Positions 1-5,932 of a stretch of DNA of 16,422 bases are shown here, piece by piece (position 1 is the first letter of the stretch; the number at the start of each line of letters is the position of its first letter). Source of the DNA: JBDSLU01 sp039916225. GTDB taxonomy: Bacteria; Acidobacteriota; Vicinamibacteria; Vicinamibacterales; Vicinamibacteraceae. The translations under genes and the position numbers were made by a program. Location of the stretch: the NCBI GenBank assembly GCA_039916225.1, contig JBDSLU010000436.1, positions 1-16,422 on the forward strand, written 5' to 3'. The notes under the pieces were generated by a model. It searched no databases. It was given only the letters and a program-made list of their open reading frames with translations, and was not told the DNA's origin.

Positions 1-1
1 C

Positions 2-613
2 GGCGGCCTGTCCGAAGTCCACGTCGACGTCCGTGTGGTCGCCGCCACCAATTGCGATTTGGAGCGCGCGGTCGCCGCCGGCACGTTCCGGGAAGACCTC
101 TATTTCCGCATCAACGTGGTGGAAATCACCCTGCCGCCGCTGCGGGAGCGCAAGGAAGACATCCCGCTCCTGGCCGAACACTTCCTGCGGGCCCAGCCGG
201 CGATGAACCGCCGCGGCAGCGTGACGACCCTGTCGCCGTCGACGATGGAACTGTTCGCCAACTACGAATGGCCCGGCAACGTGCGGGAGCTGGAGAACCT
301 GGTCAAGCGGATCGTCGTGCTCGGCGACGAGGGCGCAGCGCACGAGGTCATCGAACGCCGACAGCTCAACGTGCCGGCCAGGCAGCTGGTCGAGGTCAGC
401 GCACCGGCCGCGGCGCCGGCCGAGCTCGGCAACCGGCTCACGTGCCTGAAGGACATCGGGCGCACGGCCGCCCGCGAGGCCGAGCGCGTCGCCATCCTCG
501 ACATGCTCGAGCGGACGCGCTGGAACCGCAAGGAAGCCGCCGAGATCCTCGGGATCAGCTACAAGGCGCTGCTCTACAAGATCAAGGACAACCGCCTCGA
601 CGAAGCGTCGTGA
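2..613 (+). CDS. Sigma-54-dependent transcriptional activator (NtrC family), C-terminal part, 5' end cut by window
   Basis: The frame is open from base 2, so the gene begins upstream; 203 residues are visible. They cover the end of the AAA+ sigma-54 interaction domain: VDVRVVAATN at the left edge, the FREDLYFRINV segment with the arginine-finger region, then PPLRERKEDIPLL and WPGNVREL at 269-292. A short linker leads to a Fis-type helix-turn-helix (about 480-590) with NRKEAAEILGISYKALLYKI. Proteins of this family hydrolyse ATP to remodel sigma-54 RNA polymerase bound at GG-N10-GC promoters and bind upstream enhancer dyads through the Fis domain. The receiver or sensor domain, if any, is outside the window. 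Three sigma-54-like promoters lie within 5 kb downstream, so a role as activator of this EPS locus is a reasonable inference. The internal GTG at 35 is not the real start because homology continues upstream of it. Confidence 0.95.
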   Translation, partial: GGLSEVHVDVRVVAATNCDLERAVAAGTFREDLYFRINVVEITLPPLRERKEDIPLLAEHFLRAQPAMNRRGSVTTLSPSTMELFANYEWPGNVRELENLVKRIVVLGDEGAAHEVIERRQLNVPARQLVEVSAPAAAPAELGNRLTCLKDIGRTAAREAERVAILDMLERTRWNRKEAAEILGISYKALLYKIKDNRLDEAS

Positions 614-615
614 GA

Positions 616-628
616 CGCCGGGGCGGCG
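616..628. terminator. Short GC hairpin between convergent genes, possible bidirectional terminator
   Basis: CGCCG-GGG-CGGCG forms a perfect five-pair stem in the 19-base gap between the regulator stop (613) and the stop of the minus-strand beta-helix gene (633). No T-tract follows on either strand, so it is not a classical intrinsic terminator. The position between convergent genes is the main argument for it. Confidence 0.2.
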
Positions 629-632
629 CCGG

Positions 633-2192
633 TCAGTTGGCGATCCGCAGTCCGGTCGGGGCCCGCGGGCCCGGGACCGGCGCGCTCATCGCCCGCTGCA
701 TCTCGTCGTGATCCACGCCGGTCACGCCCTGGACGAGCGAGCGCAGGTTGCTCGTGCGCACCAGCCGGTAGTCGTCCCCGGGCGCGTTCTCGAACTGCGC
801 CATGAGATCGGTGACGGATGGAAACACGTTGCCGGCGGGATAGAGGCTGGCGTTGCCGCCGGCCATCGCGTTCCCGATGATCACGCTCTGCGGGAAGTAG
901 GTGGCGATCGCCGGGTTGCCCATGCCGACGTTGTTGCCAAAGATGCCGTAGCTGTTGTGGAAGACGATGTTGCTGGCGAAGCGGAAGCCGGTCGCCTGGC
1001 GCGGCGCGGTGGCGGTGCCGCCGTAGACCGAGATGATGTTGCCGGTCTGCATCACCGTGTTGTGCTCGACGTGCACGTCGGCCGGCTCGTCACCGATCTG
1101 CAGGAAGATGCCGCTGCCGCCCCAGGTGCGGTGATCGATGTCGGTGAACAGGTTGTTGCGGATGACCAGATCGCGGAGCTGCTGGCTCGGGGCGGTGTCG
1201 TCGTAGCCGAGGATGTTGACCCCCGACCCGGAATGCCGAATCACGTTGTTCTCGAACCGCACATGCTCGATCGTCGACCACGGCGCGTGCGTGCCCTGGG
1301 CGCGGACCGTGAAGACGACCGCGAAACCCGACTGCGCCTGCGCCCAGTTGTTCTCGAGCAGGTTGCCGTCGATCTGGACGTTGCGCGCGTTCTTCAGTTC
1401 GAGCAGATTTTTCACGACCCAAGCGCCGCTGCGCCACGCGACGGGCCGGGTGATGTGGTTGCGACGGATCACGATGTCCGAGGGCACCAGCTGGTCGATG
1501 GCCGGTTCGGCGCCGCCGAACAGCACGCCGATACTGGCGGCCTCGATGTAGTTGTTCTCGATGACGAAGGGGCCGGGACCGTTCCAGCCGGCGATGCCCT
1601 GGGTCTCCTGGCCGGCCAGGCGGATGCCGCCGATGTAGCTGTTCCGGACGAAGGTATTGGCGCTGTTGAGGGCGATGCCACGCTTCTGGCCGCGCGTCGC
1701 GTCGCCGCGAATCATGATGCGATCGAGCACGAGGTCGGTCGGGACCAGTGTCCGATCCCGCTGCAATCCATCGCCGAGGGTGATGACATCGCCTGCACCC
1801 GTGGTCGTGAATCGCAGACCGAGCAGACGCCAGTGGTGAGCGCCGGCCGCGGTGCGCAGCGCCGGGATGCCGTTGACCGACCGGATGGTGGGAAGCAGGG
1901 GCTCGTGCGAGAGATCGATGCGCCCGGCGACGCCTGGCAGCTGGGCGTCCGGGGTCGAGGTGCGAACCGTGATGTAGGCCGTGCCGGACTTCTGCGGCAG
2001 GACGAAGTTCCCGTCGAAGGTCGCACCCGCTTGCAACTGAACGACTTGTCCAGGCTGGGCTTGATCGAGGGCCGCCTGGAGATTACCGCCCGCCGCGACG
2101 ACTATGGTCGAGCCGGTTTGGGCCGACGCGCGATGCGCGCCGAGCGCAAGGAGCGCCGCGCCGATGACCAAGCGAACGAACCTGACCCTCAT
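633..2192 (-). CDS. Secreted right-handed parallel beta-helix protein
   Basis: This encodes 519 residues. The start at 2192 is chosen because it gives a clear Sec signal peptide (MRVRFVRLVIGAALLALG, cleavage near HRASAQ) and has a GAAGG ribosome site 7 bases upstream; a longer frame to 2270 would put 26 charged residues before the signal. The mature protein has many short turns typical of beta-helix (PbH1) rungs, such as FVIENNYIEA, IVIRRNHITR, VQIDGNLLENN, VRFENNVIRHSG, LVIRNNLFTDI and VHVEHNTVMQTG. The family includes polysaccharide lyases and C5-epimerases, but I see no catalytic set that assigns an activity. It is probably periplasmic or extracellular and may act on the EPS made next door. 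The C-terminus ends in a Pro-rich stretch and APTGLRIAN, resembling the first strand of a fibronectin III domain that then stops. There is no PEP-CTERM tail. It is convergent to the regulator and divergent from the DUF362 gene. Confidence 0.88.
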   Translation of the reverse strand: MRVRFVRLVIGAALLALGAHRASAQTGSTIVVAAGGNLQAALDQAQPGQVVQLQAGATFDGNFVLPQKSGTAYITVRTSTPDAQLPGVAGRIDLSHEPLLPTIRSVNGIPALRTAAGAHHWRLLGLRFTTTGAGDVITLGDGLQRDRTLVPTDLVLDRIMIRGDATRGQKRGIALNSANTFVRNSYIGGIRLAGQETQGIAGWNGPGPFVIENNYIEAASIGVLFGGAEPAIDQLVPSDIVIRRNHITRPVAWRSGAWVVKNLLELKNARNVQIDGNLLENNWAQAQSGFAVVFTVRAQGTHAPWSTIEHVRFENNVIRHSGSGVNILGYDDTAPSQQLRDLVIRNNLFTDIDHRTWGGSGIFLQIGDEPADVHVEHNTVMQTGNIISVYGGTATAPRQATGFRFASNIVFHNSYGIFGNNVGMGNPAIATYFPQSVIIGNAMAGGNASLYPAGNVFPSVTDLMAQFENAPGDDYRLVRTSNLRSLVQGVTGVDHDEMQRAMSAPVPGPRAPTGLRIAN

Positions 2193-2199
2193 CACTCTG

Positions 2200-2204
2200 C
2201 CTTC
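2200..2204 (-). promoter_or_regulatory. Ribosome binding site of the beta-helix gene
   Basis: GAAGG on the minus strand lies 7 bases before the ATG at 2192. It supports that start over the upstream in-frame ATG near 2270. Confidence 0.6.
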
Positions 2205-2211
2205 TGCTCCT

Positions 2212-2231
2212 GGTCGGCCAAGGCTCCGACC
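2212..2231. repeat. Inverted repeat in the divergent control region
   Basis: GGTCGG and CCGACC form a perfect six-base dyad separated by 8 bases. It is centred about 83 bases upstream of the predicted start of the DUF362 transcript, a usual distance for an enhancer of a sigma-54 activator. For the minus-strand gene it would fall in the 5' leader. Its sequence does not match the dyad at 5141-5160, so a shared binding protein is not shown. Confidence 0.35.
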
Positions 2232-2246
2232 CGGCCGTAGCGTATC

Positions 2247-2262
2247 GCCACGAGCCCGCCAA
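2247..2262 (-). promoter_or_regulatory. Possible sigma-54 promoter for the beta-helix gene
   Basis: On the minus strand the sequence reads TTGGC, then bases to TGGC, with exact GG-N10-GC spacing (GG at 2260-2259, GC at 2248-2247). The -24 half TTGGC is good. The -12 half is TGGC instead of TTGC, a mismatch. Transcription would start near 2235, leaving a leader of about 43 bases that contains the GAAGG site. It is weaker than the two plus-strand promoters. Confidence 0.35.
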
Positions 2263-2279
2263 TGCATCATCCGTACTCA

Positions 2280-2294
2280 GGCATCGCGTTTGCT
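2280..2294 (+). promoter_or_regulatory. Sigma-54 promoter of the DUF362/ligase pair
   Basis: GGCAT-N5-TTGCT matches the sigma-54 consensus GGCAC-N5-TTGC(A/T) at nine of ten positions with exact GG-N10-GC spacing (GG 2280-2281, GC 2292-2293). Transcription should begin about 12 bases later, near G2305/G2306. The ATG at 2307 follows at once, so the RNA would have almost no leader. The C of the -12 GC is 14 bases before the ATG, the same distance as at the promoter in front of 5228. Confidence 0.6.
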
Positions 2295-2306
2295 CCACGC
2301 GATTGG

Positions 2307-3779
2307 ATGAGCCCAGTGCTCGATACCTGTTCGGTGTGGGTGGCCGCCGCGCCCGCGCCTGATTACCGCCGAGTCGCCGACCCATTTCCGGAACTGCCAG
2401 GCTTTCTGCCGACCAGCTCTGCTGTAGCCCTGCGGTCGATGTTGCTCGATGCCGGGCTCGACGAGGCGAACAAAGGTACTGCCGCCTGGAATCCAATATC
2501 GGCAGTCATGCAGCCCGGCTTGAACGTCGTGGTCAAGCCCAACTGGGTCACGCACCACAACGCCAGCGGCGCCGGCTGGGAGTGCCTGGTCACGCACCCG
2601 TCGTTGTTGGACGTCCTGTGTCGTTACGTGCTGAAGGCCCGTCCTCGCCGCCTCATCATCGGCGACGCGCCCGTCCAGGGTTGCGATTTCGCGCAGTTGA
2701 TGGCGGTGACCCGGACCGCCGACATCCTGGCCCGTCTCCCATCAGGCGCCACCACCATCGAGGTGAAGGACTTCCGCCTGGTCACCCTCGACGAGGCGGC
2801 TCACCGGACGTCGCGCGCCAGCGACAGCCGGACCGAGGCCGACTACGTGCGGTTCGATCTCGGGGCCGACAGCCTGCTCGAACCGATCACCAGCGGCGAT
2901 GCGCCGTTCCGGGTGACGATGTACGACCCGCGGGCGCTCGACGACACGCATGCGCCGGGCCGCCACCAGTACCTGGTCGCCCGCGAACTGATCGAGGCCG
3001 ACGTCGTCTTCAACGTCCCCAAGCTGAAGACGCACAAGAAGGCCGGCGTCACCGGCGCGCTCAAGAACCTGGTCGGCATCAACGGACACAAGGCCTTCCT
3101 GCCGCATCACCGCAGGGGCGGATCAGAACGCGGCGGCGACGCCTACGCCGGTCACTCGATGTGGAAGGCCTTCGCCGAGGGCGCCTACGACGTCGCCAAC
3201 CGCCTCGCCGGCGGCCGCACCAAGGACGCGCTCTTCCGCTCGGCGGCGCTGCTCGAGCGCGCCGGTGCCGGCGGCGATCCGCAGTCGGGGGTCGAAGGCT
3301 CGTGGTACGGCAACGACACGGTGTGGCGGATGTCCCTCGACCTGCAGCGGCTGCTACGCTACGGCCGTGTCGACGGCTCGATGAGCGACGCGCCGGCCCG
3401 CGCCATCATCACGGTGACGGATGCGATCATCGCCGGCCAGGGCGAAGGACCACTGGCCCCGACGCCATGCGAGCTGGGCCTGATCACGCTCGGCACCAGC
3501 CCCGCCGCCGTCGAGTGGCTCCACGCCGGCTTGATGGGTTTCGATCCTCGCCGGATCCCGATCATCGCGCACGCCTTCGACGACGTCCGCTTCCCGCTCG
3601 GGCCATGCGCGCCCGGCGACATCGTCGTCCGCAACGGCGGCGACCGGCTCACCGTCGATGCGGCGTGCCGCGCCTTCGGGGCACGGCTCGCGCCGCCCAG
3701 CGGCTGGCGCGGGCATTGCGAGCGTGACGTCGACGCCGACCAGAACGCCGACACCCGGACGCCGAGGATCCAATCGTGA
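2307..3779 (+). CDS. DUF362 domain protein of the EPS locus
   Basis: This encodes 490 residues. DUF362 marks: VVVKPNWV at residues 74-81, GDAP at 119-122, and the conserved block NVPKLKTHKKAGVTGALKNL at 236-255 followed by VGINGHK; a later ITVTDAIIAGQGEGP segment also fits. The biochemical role of this branch is unknown. Some DUF362 proteins carry ferredoxin-type clusters, but here the cysteines are scattered and no CxxCxxC exists, so an iron-sulfur role is unlikely. No signal peptide is evident, so it is probably cytoplasmic. The start at 2307 is preferred because third-position GC is high from there and the sigma-54 start point falls near 2305; the in-frame ATG at 2262 would lie upstream of that promoter and adds 15 codons with weak codon bias. 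It overlaps the next gene by 4 bases (GTGA), so the two are probably translated together. Confidence 0.88.
   Translation: MSPVLDTCSVWVAAAPAPDYRRVADPFPELPGFLPTSSAVALRSMLLDAGLDEANKGTAAWNPISAVMQPGLNVVVKPNWVTHHNASGAGWECLVTHPSLLDVLCRYVLKARPRRLIIGDAPVQGCDFAQLMAVTRTADILARLPSGATTIEVKDFRLVTLDEAAHRTSRASDSRTEADYVRFDLGADSLLEPITSGDAPFRVTMYDPRALDDTHAPGRHQYLVARELIEADVVFNVPKLKTHKKAGVTGALKNLVGINGHKAFLPHHRRGGSERGGDAYAGHSMWKAFAEGAYDVANRLAGGRTKDALFRSAALLERAGAGGDPQSGVEGSWYGNDTVWRMSLDLQRLLRYGRVDGSMSDAPARAIITVTDAIIAGQGEGPLAPTPCELGLITLGTSPAAVEWLHAGLMGFDPRRIPIIAHAFDDVRFPLGPCAPGDIVVRNGGDRLTVDAACRAFGARLAPPSGWRGHCERDVDADQNADTRTPRIQS
3764..3768 (+). promoter_or_regulatory. Ribosome binding site deciding the GTG start at 3776
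   Basis: GAGGA sits inside the end of the DUF362 gene, 7 bases before GTG 3776. It supports that start and independent initiation on top of coupling. Confidence 0.55.
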
Positions 3780-5119
3780 AGCTGCTCGATCGTCTCTACT
3801 GGAAGCGCTACGAGCGGCAGTACGACGTGCCGCGCGTGGCCGCGACCCTCGACGACTTCCGCCGGCGTTCCCCCGACGACGCGCGGCGCCTCCTGGCAAT
3901 CCGCCTGCGCGATCAGTTGCGGCTCTTCGCGGCGCGTCCCGATGCGCTGCCGGCGTGGCGTGACGCAGCCCGGCTCGAGGATCCCGACGCACTCTGGGAG
4001 GCCTGGCCGACGCTGCCGATCCTGACCAAGACCGACTTGCGCGAGCGCTTCTCGGCGCGGGCCCTGCAGGCGCAGGGCATCGCCGGCCAGGTGTCGGCGA
4101 CCGGCGGCTCGACGGGCGAACCGACCACGTTCATCCACGATGCCGCGTCGGTACGGCGGATGAACGCGGTCATGCACGTGGCACGGCAGGGTCTGGGCTG
4201 GCAGGCGGGGATGCCGACGGTCTGCGTCTGGGGCGCCCAGCGCGACATCGGCCAGGGTCTCACCGGCTATCGGCGCCTGCGTCACGATCTGACTGCGCGC
4301 CTGTCCGGGCTGCGCGAAGTCGACGGGTTTGCCTTGACCGACGACACCGCGCGCCGCGTCCACGAGCAGTTGCTGGCGAGCCCGGGCGGCGCCGCCATCT
4401 ACGGCTTCAGCTCAATGCTCGATCACGTCGCCGGGGTGGTGCAGCGGCGCGGCTGGCGCGTGCCGCCCGGCCTCGTGCGCGTCGCCTGGAACGGCGGCGA
4501 GATGCTGCACGACGAACAGGTGGCGCGTTTCCGCGACGTCTTCGGCGTGCCGATTCTCAATTACTACGGCGGTCGCGAGCTGGGCACCATCGCCGCGCAG
4601 CGCGAGGCAGGCGGACCGTTGCACCTCGTCAGGCCCTACGTCTTCGTCGAGCTGGTCGACGACGGGGGCGTCCCCGTCGGGCCGGGCCGGCCCGGCCGTG
4701 TGATTCTCACGAGCACCGACGGCCGTGGCACGCCGTTCCTGCGCTACGACGTCGGCGACGTGGCGACGTGTAGCGCAGAGGGATTCGATACATCCGGTGT
4801 GACGCGGCTCGATACACTCCTCGGCCGGGCCGGCAGCGTGCTCCAGTTGCCCAACGGCGCGACGGTGAGCAACAACTACTGGAACCACCTCTTCAAGGAG
4901 CTCGACGAAGTGGCGCAGTTCCAGGTGCGTCTGCGCCCCGACGGCAGCCTGCGCTTGAACTTCGTCGGCGGCCCGTTCGGCGAGGGCCGCGAGGCGTGGC
5001 TGCGAACGGTCCTGGGCGGATTTCTCGGGCCGATGCCGATCGAGATCGCCTGGGTCGACGCGATTCCCCCGACTCGACTGGGCAAGCGGCTACAGGTCGT
5101 GGTCGAGGACCGGCCGTAA
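3776..5119 (+). CDS. PaaK/CapK-type adenylate-forming enzyme (phenylacetate-CoA ligase family)
   Basis: This encodes 447 residues, the usual length for the family. The GTG start overlaps the previous stop (GTGA) and has GAGGA 7 bases upstream. The phosphate-binding loop SATGGSTGEPT is at residues 107-117, the YYGGRE adenylate motif at 263-268, and RYDVGD at 323-328. Such enzymes activate a carboxylate with ATP to an acyl-adenylate, usually then passed to CoA or another thiol. CapK-like members occur in capsule and EPS loci, where the substrate is mostly unknown. No acyl carrier protein or acyltransferase is visible in the window, so acceptor and product cannot be named. It forms a two-gene unit with the DUF362 protein, so the pair may prepare or attach a non-sugar substituent; that is inference. 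A 108-base control region follows. Confidence 0.9.
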   Translation: MKLLDRLYWKRYERQYDVPRVAATLDDFRRRSPDDARRLLAIRLRDQLRLFAARPDALPAWRDAARLEDPDALWEAWPTLPILTKTDLRERFSARALQAQGIAGQVSATGGSTGEPTTFIHDAASVRRMNAVMHVARQGLGWQAGMPTVCVWGAQRDIGQGLTGYRRLRHDLTARLSGLREVDGFALTDDTARRVHEQLLASPGGAAIYGFSSMLDHVAGVVQRRGWRVPPGLVRVAWNGGEMLHDEQVARFRDVFGVPILNYYGGRELGTIAAQREAGGPLHLVRPYVFVELVDDGGVPVGPGRPGRVILTSTDGRGTPFLRYDVGDVATCSAEGFDTSGVTRLDTLLGRAGSVLQLPNGATVSNNYWNHLFKELDEVAQFQVRLRPDGSLRLNFVGGPFGEGREAWLRTVLGGFLGPMPIEIAWVDAIPPTRLGKRLQVVVEDRP

Positions 5120-5140
5120 CCGTTTCTGCTTTTGGATAGT

Positions 5141-5160
5141 TCGCTTCCGTTGCGAAGCGA
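5141..5160. repeat. Perfect inverted repeat, candidate enhancer of the EPS operon
   Basis: TCGCTTC-CGTTGC-GAAGCGA is a perfect seven-base dyad. Its centre is about 75 bases upstream of the predicted sigma-54 start of the long operon, where an NtrC-type activator normally binds. It also lies 22 bases after the ligase stop, so an RNA hairpin ending the upstream transcript is the alternative, but no T-tract follows. Confidence 0.5.
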
Positions 5161-5162
5161 CA

Positions 5163-5195
5163 CCACGCTGGGGGGACGTCCACGCTCATGCGTGG
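5163..5195. repeat. CCACGC repeats, one pair forming a dyad
   Basis: CCACGCT occurs at 5163-5169 and again at 5180-5186 with a 17-base period. The second copy forms a perfect dyad with GCGTGG at 5190-5195 (four-base spacer TCAT). Three copies of one hexamer in 33 bases just upstream of the -24 element suggest a protein-binding site; the protein is unknown. Confidence 0.4.
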
Positions 5196-5199
5196 GAAG

Positions 5200-5215
5200 C
5201 GGCACCAGCTTTGCT
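5200..5215 (+). promoter_or_regulatory. Strong sigma-54 promoter of the EPS operon
   Basis: GGCAC-CAGCT-TTGCT is a full match to the sigma-54 core consensus GGCAC-N5-TTGC(A/T), with GG at 5201-5202 and GC at 5213-5214 (exact N10 spacing). Transcription should start near G5225/G5226. The first ATG of the export gene is at 5228, so the RNA would be nearly leaderless unless translation begins at the in-frame ATG at 5243. With the sigma-54 activator encoded at 2-613, this is the best-supported regulatory link in the window. Confidence 0.75.
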
Positions 5216-5219
5216 CAGT

Positions 5220-5237
5220 AGCGCGGCATGTCGCGCT
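5220..5237. repeat. Inverted repeat centred on the start of the export gene
   Basis: AGCGCG-GCATGT-CGCGCT is a perfect six-base dyad with the ATG (5228) in its spacer and the predicted transcription start inside it. It could be an operator. If transcription starts at 5226 the left arm is not in the RNA, so an RNA hairpin would form only on read-through transcripts. In GC-rich DNA such a dyad may also be chance. Confidence 0.3.
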
Positions 5238-5932
5238 GTTTCATGCTCATCCTTACCGCCGGGCTGGCTCTCGGCGGCGGTCGCGCTTCGGCGCACGCAC
5301 AGGCTCCCGCGCCCACTGCTCCTGCAGCGGCCGCAACGCCCGCGGCCGCGCCGGCTCCACCTCCTGGGAACACGGCGACGCCGGCGCCTCGTAGCGCCGC
5401 CGCGATCCCCACGGCCGCGCCGGTTCGCGCCACGACACCGACGACGCAGCCCGAATACCGCATCGGCAGCGGCGACAAGCTGCAGATCAACGTCTACAAG
5501 GAAGCCGACCTGACGCAGGCCCTCCAGGTGCGGCCCGACGGGCGCATCACCATGCCGCTGGTCGGCGACCTCGCCGCCGCCGGCCAGACGCCGATGCAGC
5601 TGCAGCGCCGCCTGGCCGAGTCGCTGCGCGAGTACGTCTCGAATCCCGTGGTCACGGTGATGGTCGTCGAAGTCGCCGAGCGCGTGATCTACGTCATGGG
5701 CGAGGTCAACACCCCTGGCGCGGTGCCGTTAAAGGGCCCGATGACCGTGCTCCAGGCCCTGGCCGTGGCCGGCGGCTTCAAGGACTTCGCCAACAAGGGC
5801 GGCATCAAGGTCCTGCGGAAGACAGCCGGCTCCGACCGCGTCGAGACCATTCCCTTCAGCTACAAGGACGCGGTCCGCAACGACGCCGCAGTCTTCTACC
5901 TCGCTGAAGGCGACACGGTGGTGGTTCCGTGA
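5228..5932 (+). CDS. Short Wza-like polysaccharide export protein (Poly_export + SLBB)
   Basis: This encodes 234 residues. A signal-peptide-like N-terminus (MSRCFMLILTAGLALGGG, possible cleavage after SAHAQA) is followed by an Ala/Pro-rich linker to about residue 74. Then come a Poly_export domain (EYRIGSGDKLQINVY, residues 76-150, with VRPDGRITMPLVGDL) and one SLBB domain (RVIYVMGEVNTPGAVPLKG to DTVVVP, 152-234). It should form the periplasmic part of the EPS exit channel. E. coli Wza is about 380 residues with an outer-membrane helix; this one is shorter, ends right after the SLBB domain and shows no lipobox, so it probably relies on the barrel protein that follows. The only Shine-Dalgarno-like context is poor, in line with a leaderless start. 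ATG 5243 (residue 6) is an alternative start. Its stop overlaps the next gene as GTGA. Confidence 0.9.
   Translation: MSRCFMLILTAGLALGGGRASAHAQAPAPTAPAAAATPAAAPAPPPGNTATPAPRSAAAIPTAAPVRATTPTTQPEYRIGSGDKLQINVYKEADLTQALQVRPDGRITMPLVGDLAAAGQTPMQLQRRLAESLREYVSNPVVTVMVVEVAERVIYVMGEVNTPGAVPLKGPMTVLQALAVAGGFKDFANKGGIKVLRKTAGSDRVETIPFSYKDAVRNDAAVFYLAEGDTVVVP

Noticed and set aside
708..2240. Long open frame on the plus strand antisense to the beta-helix gene (510 codons)
   Set aside because: Its translation is a low-complexity Asp/Arg/Ala/Val mix without motifs, as expected opposite a GC-rich gene; the minus-strand frame has a signal peptide, ribosome site and beta-helix repeats.
2262..2306. Earlier ATG for the DUF362 gene at 2262
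   Set aside because: It lies upstream of the sigma-54 promoter elements, adds 15 codons with weak third-position GC, and the family-like N-terminus begins after 2307. Not fully excluded if another promoter exists.
4188..4205. TGGCAC strings inside genes (for example near 4188, 4726 and 14783) as internal sigma-54 promoters
   Set aside because: None has TTGC at the required distance; the GC of the -12 element is missing or out of register.
5141..5160. Hairpin after the ligase gene as an intrinsic terminator
   Set aside because: The stem is good but no T-run follows on either strand; listed as a dyad/enhancer candidate instead.
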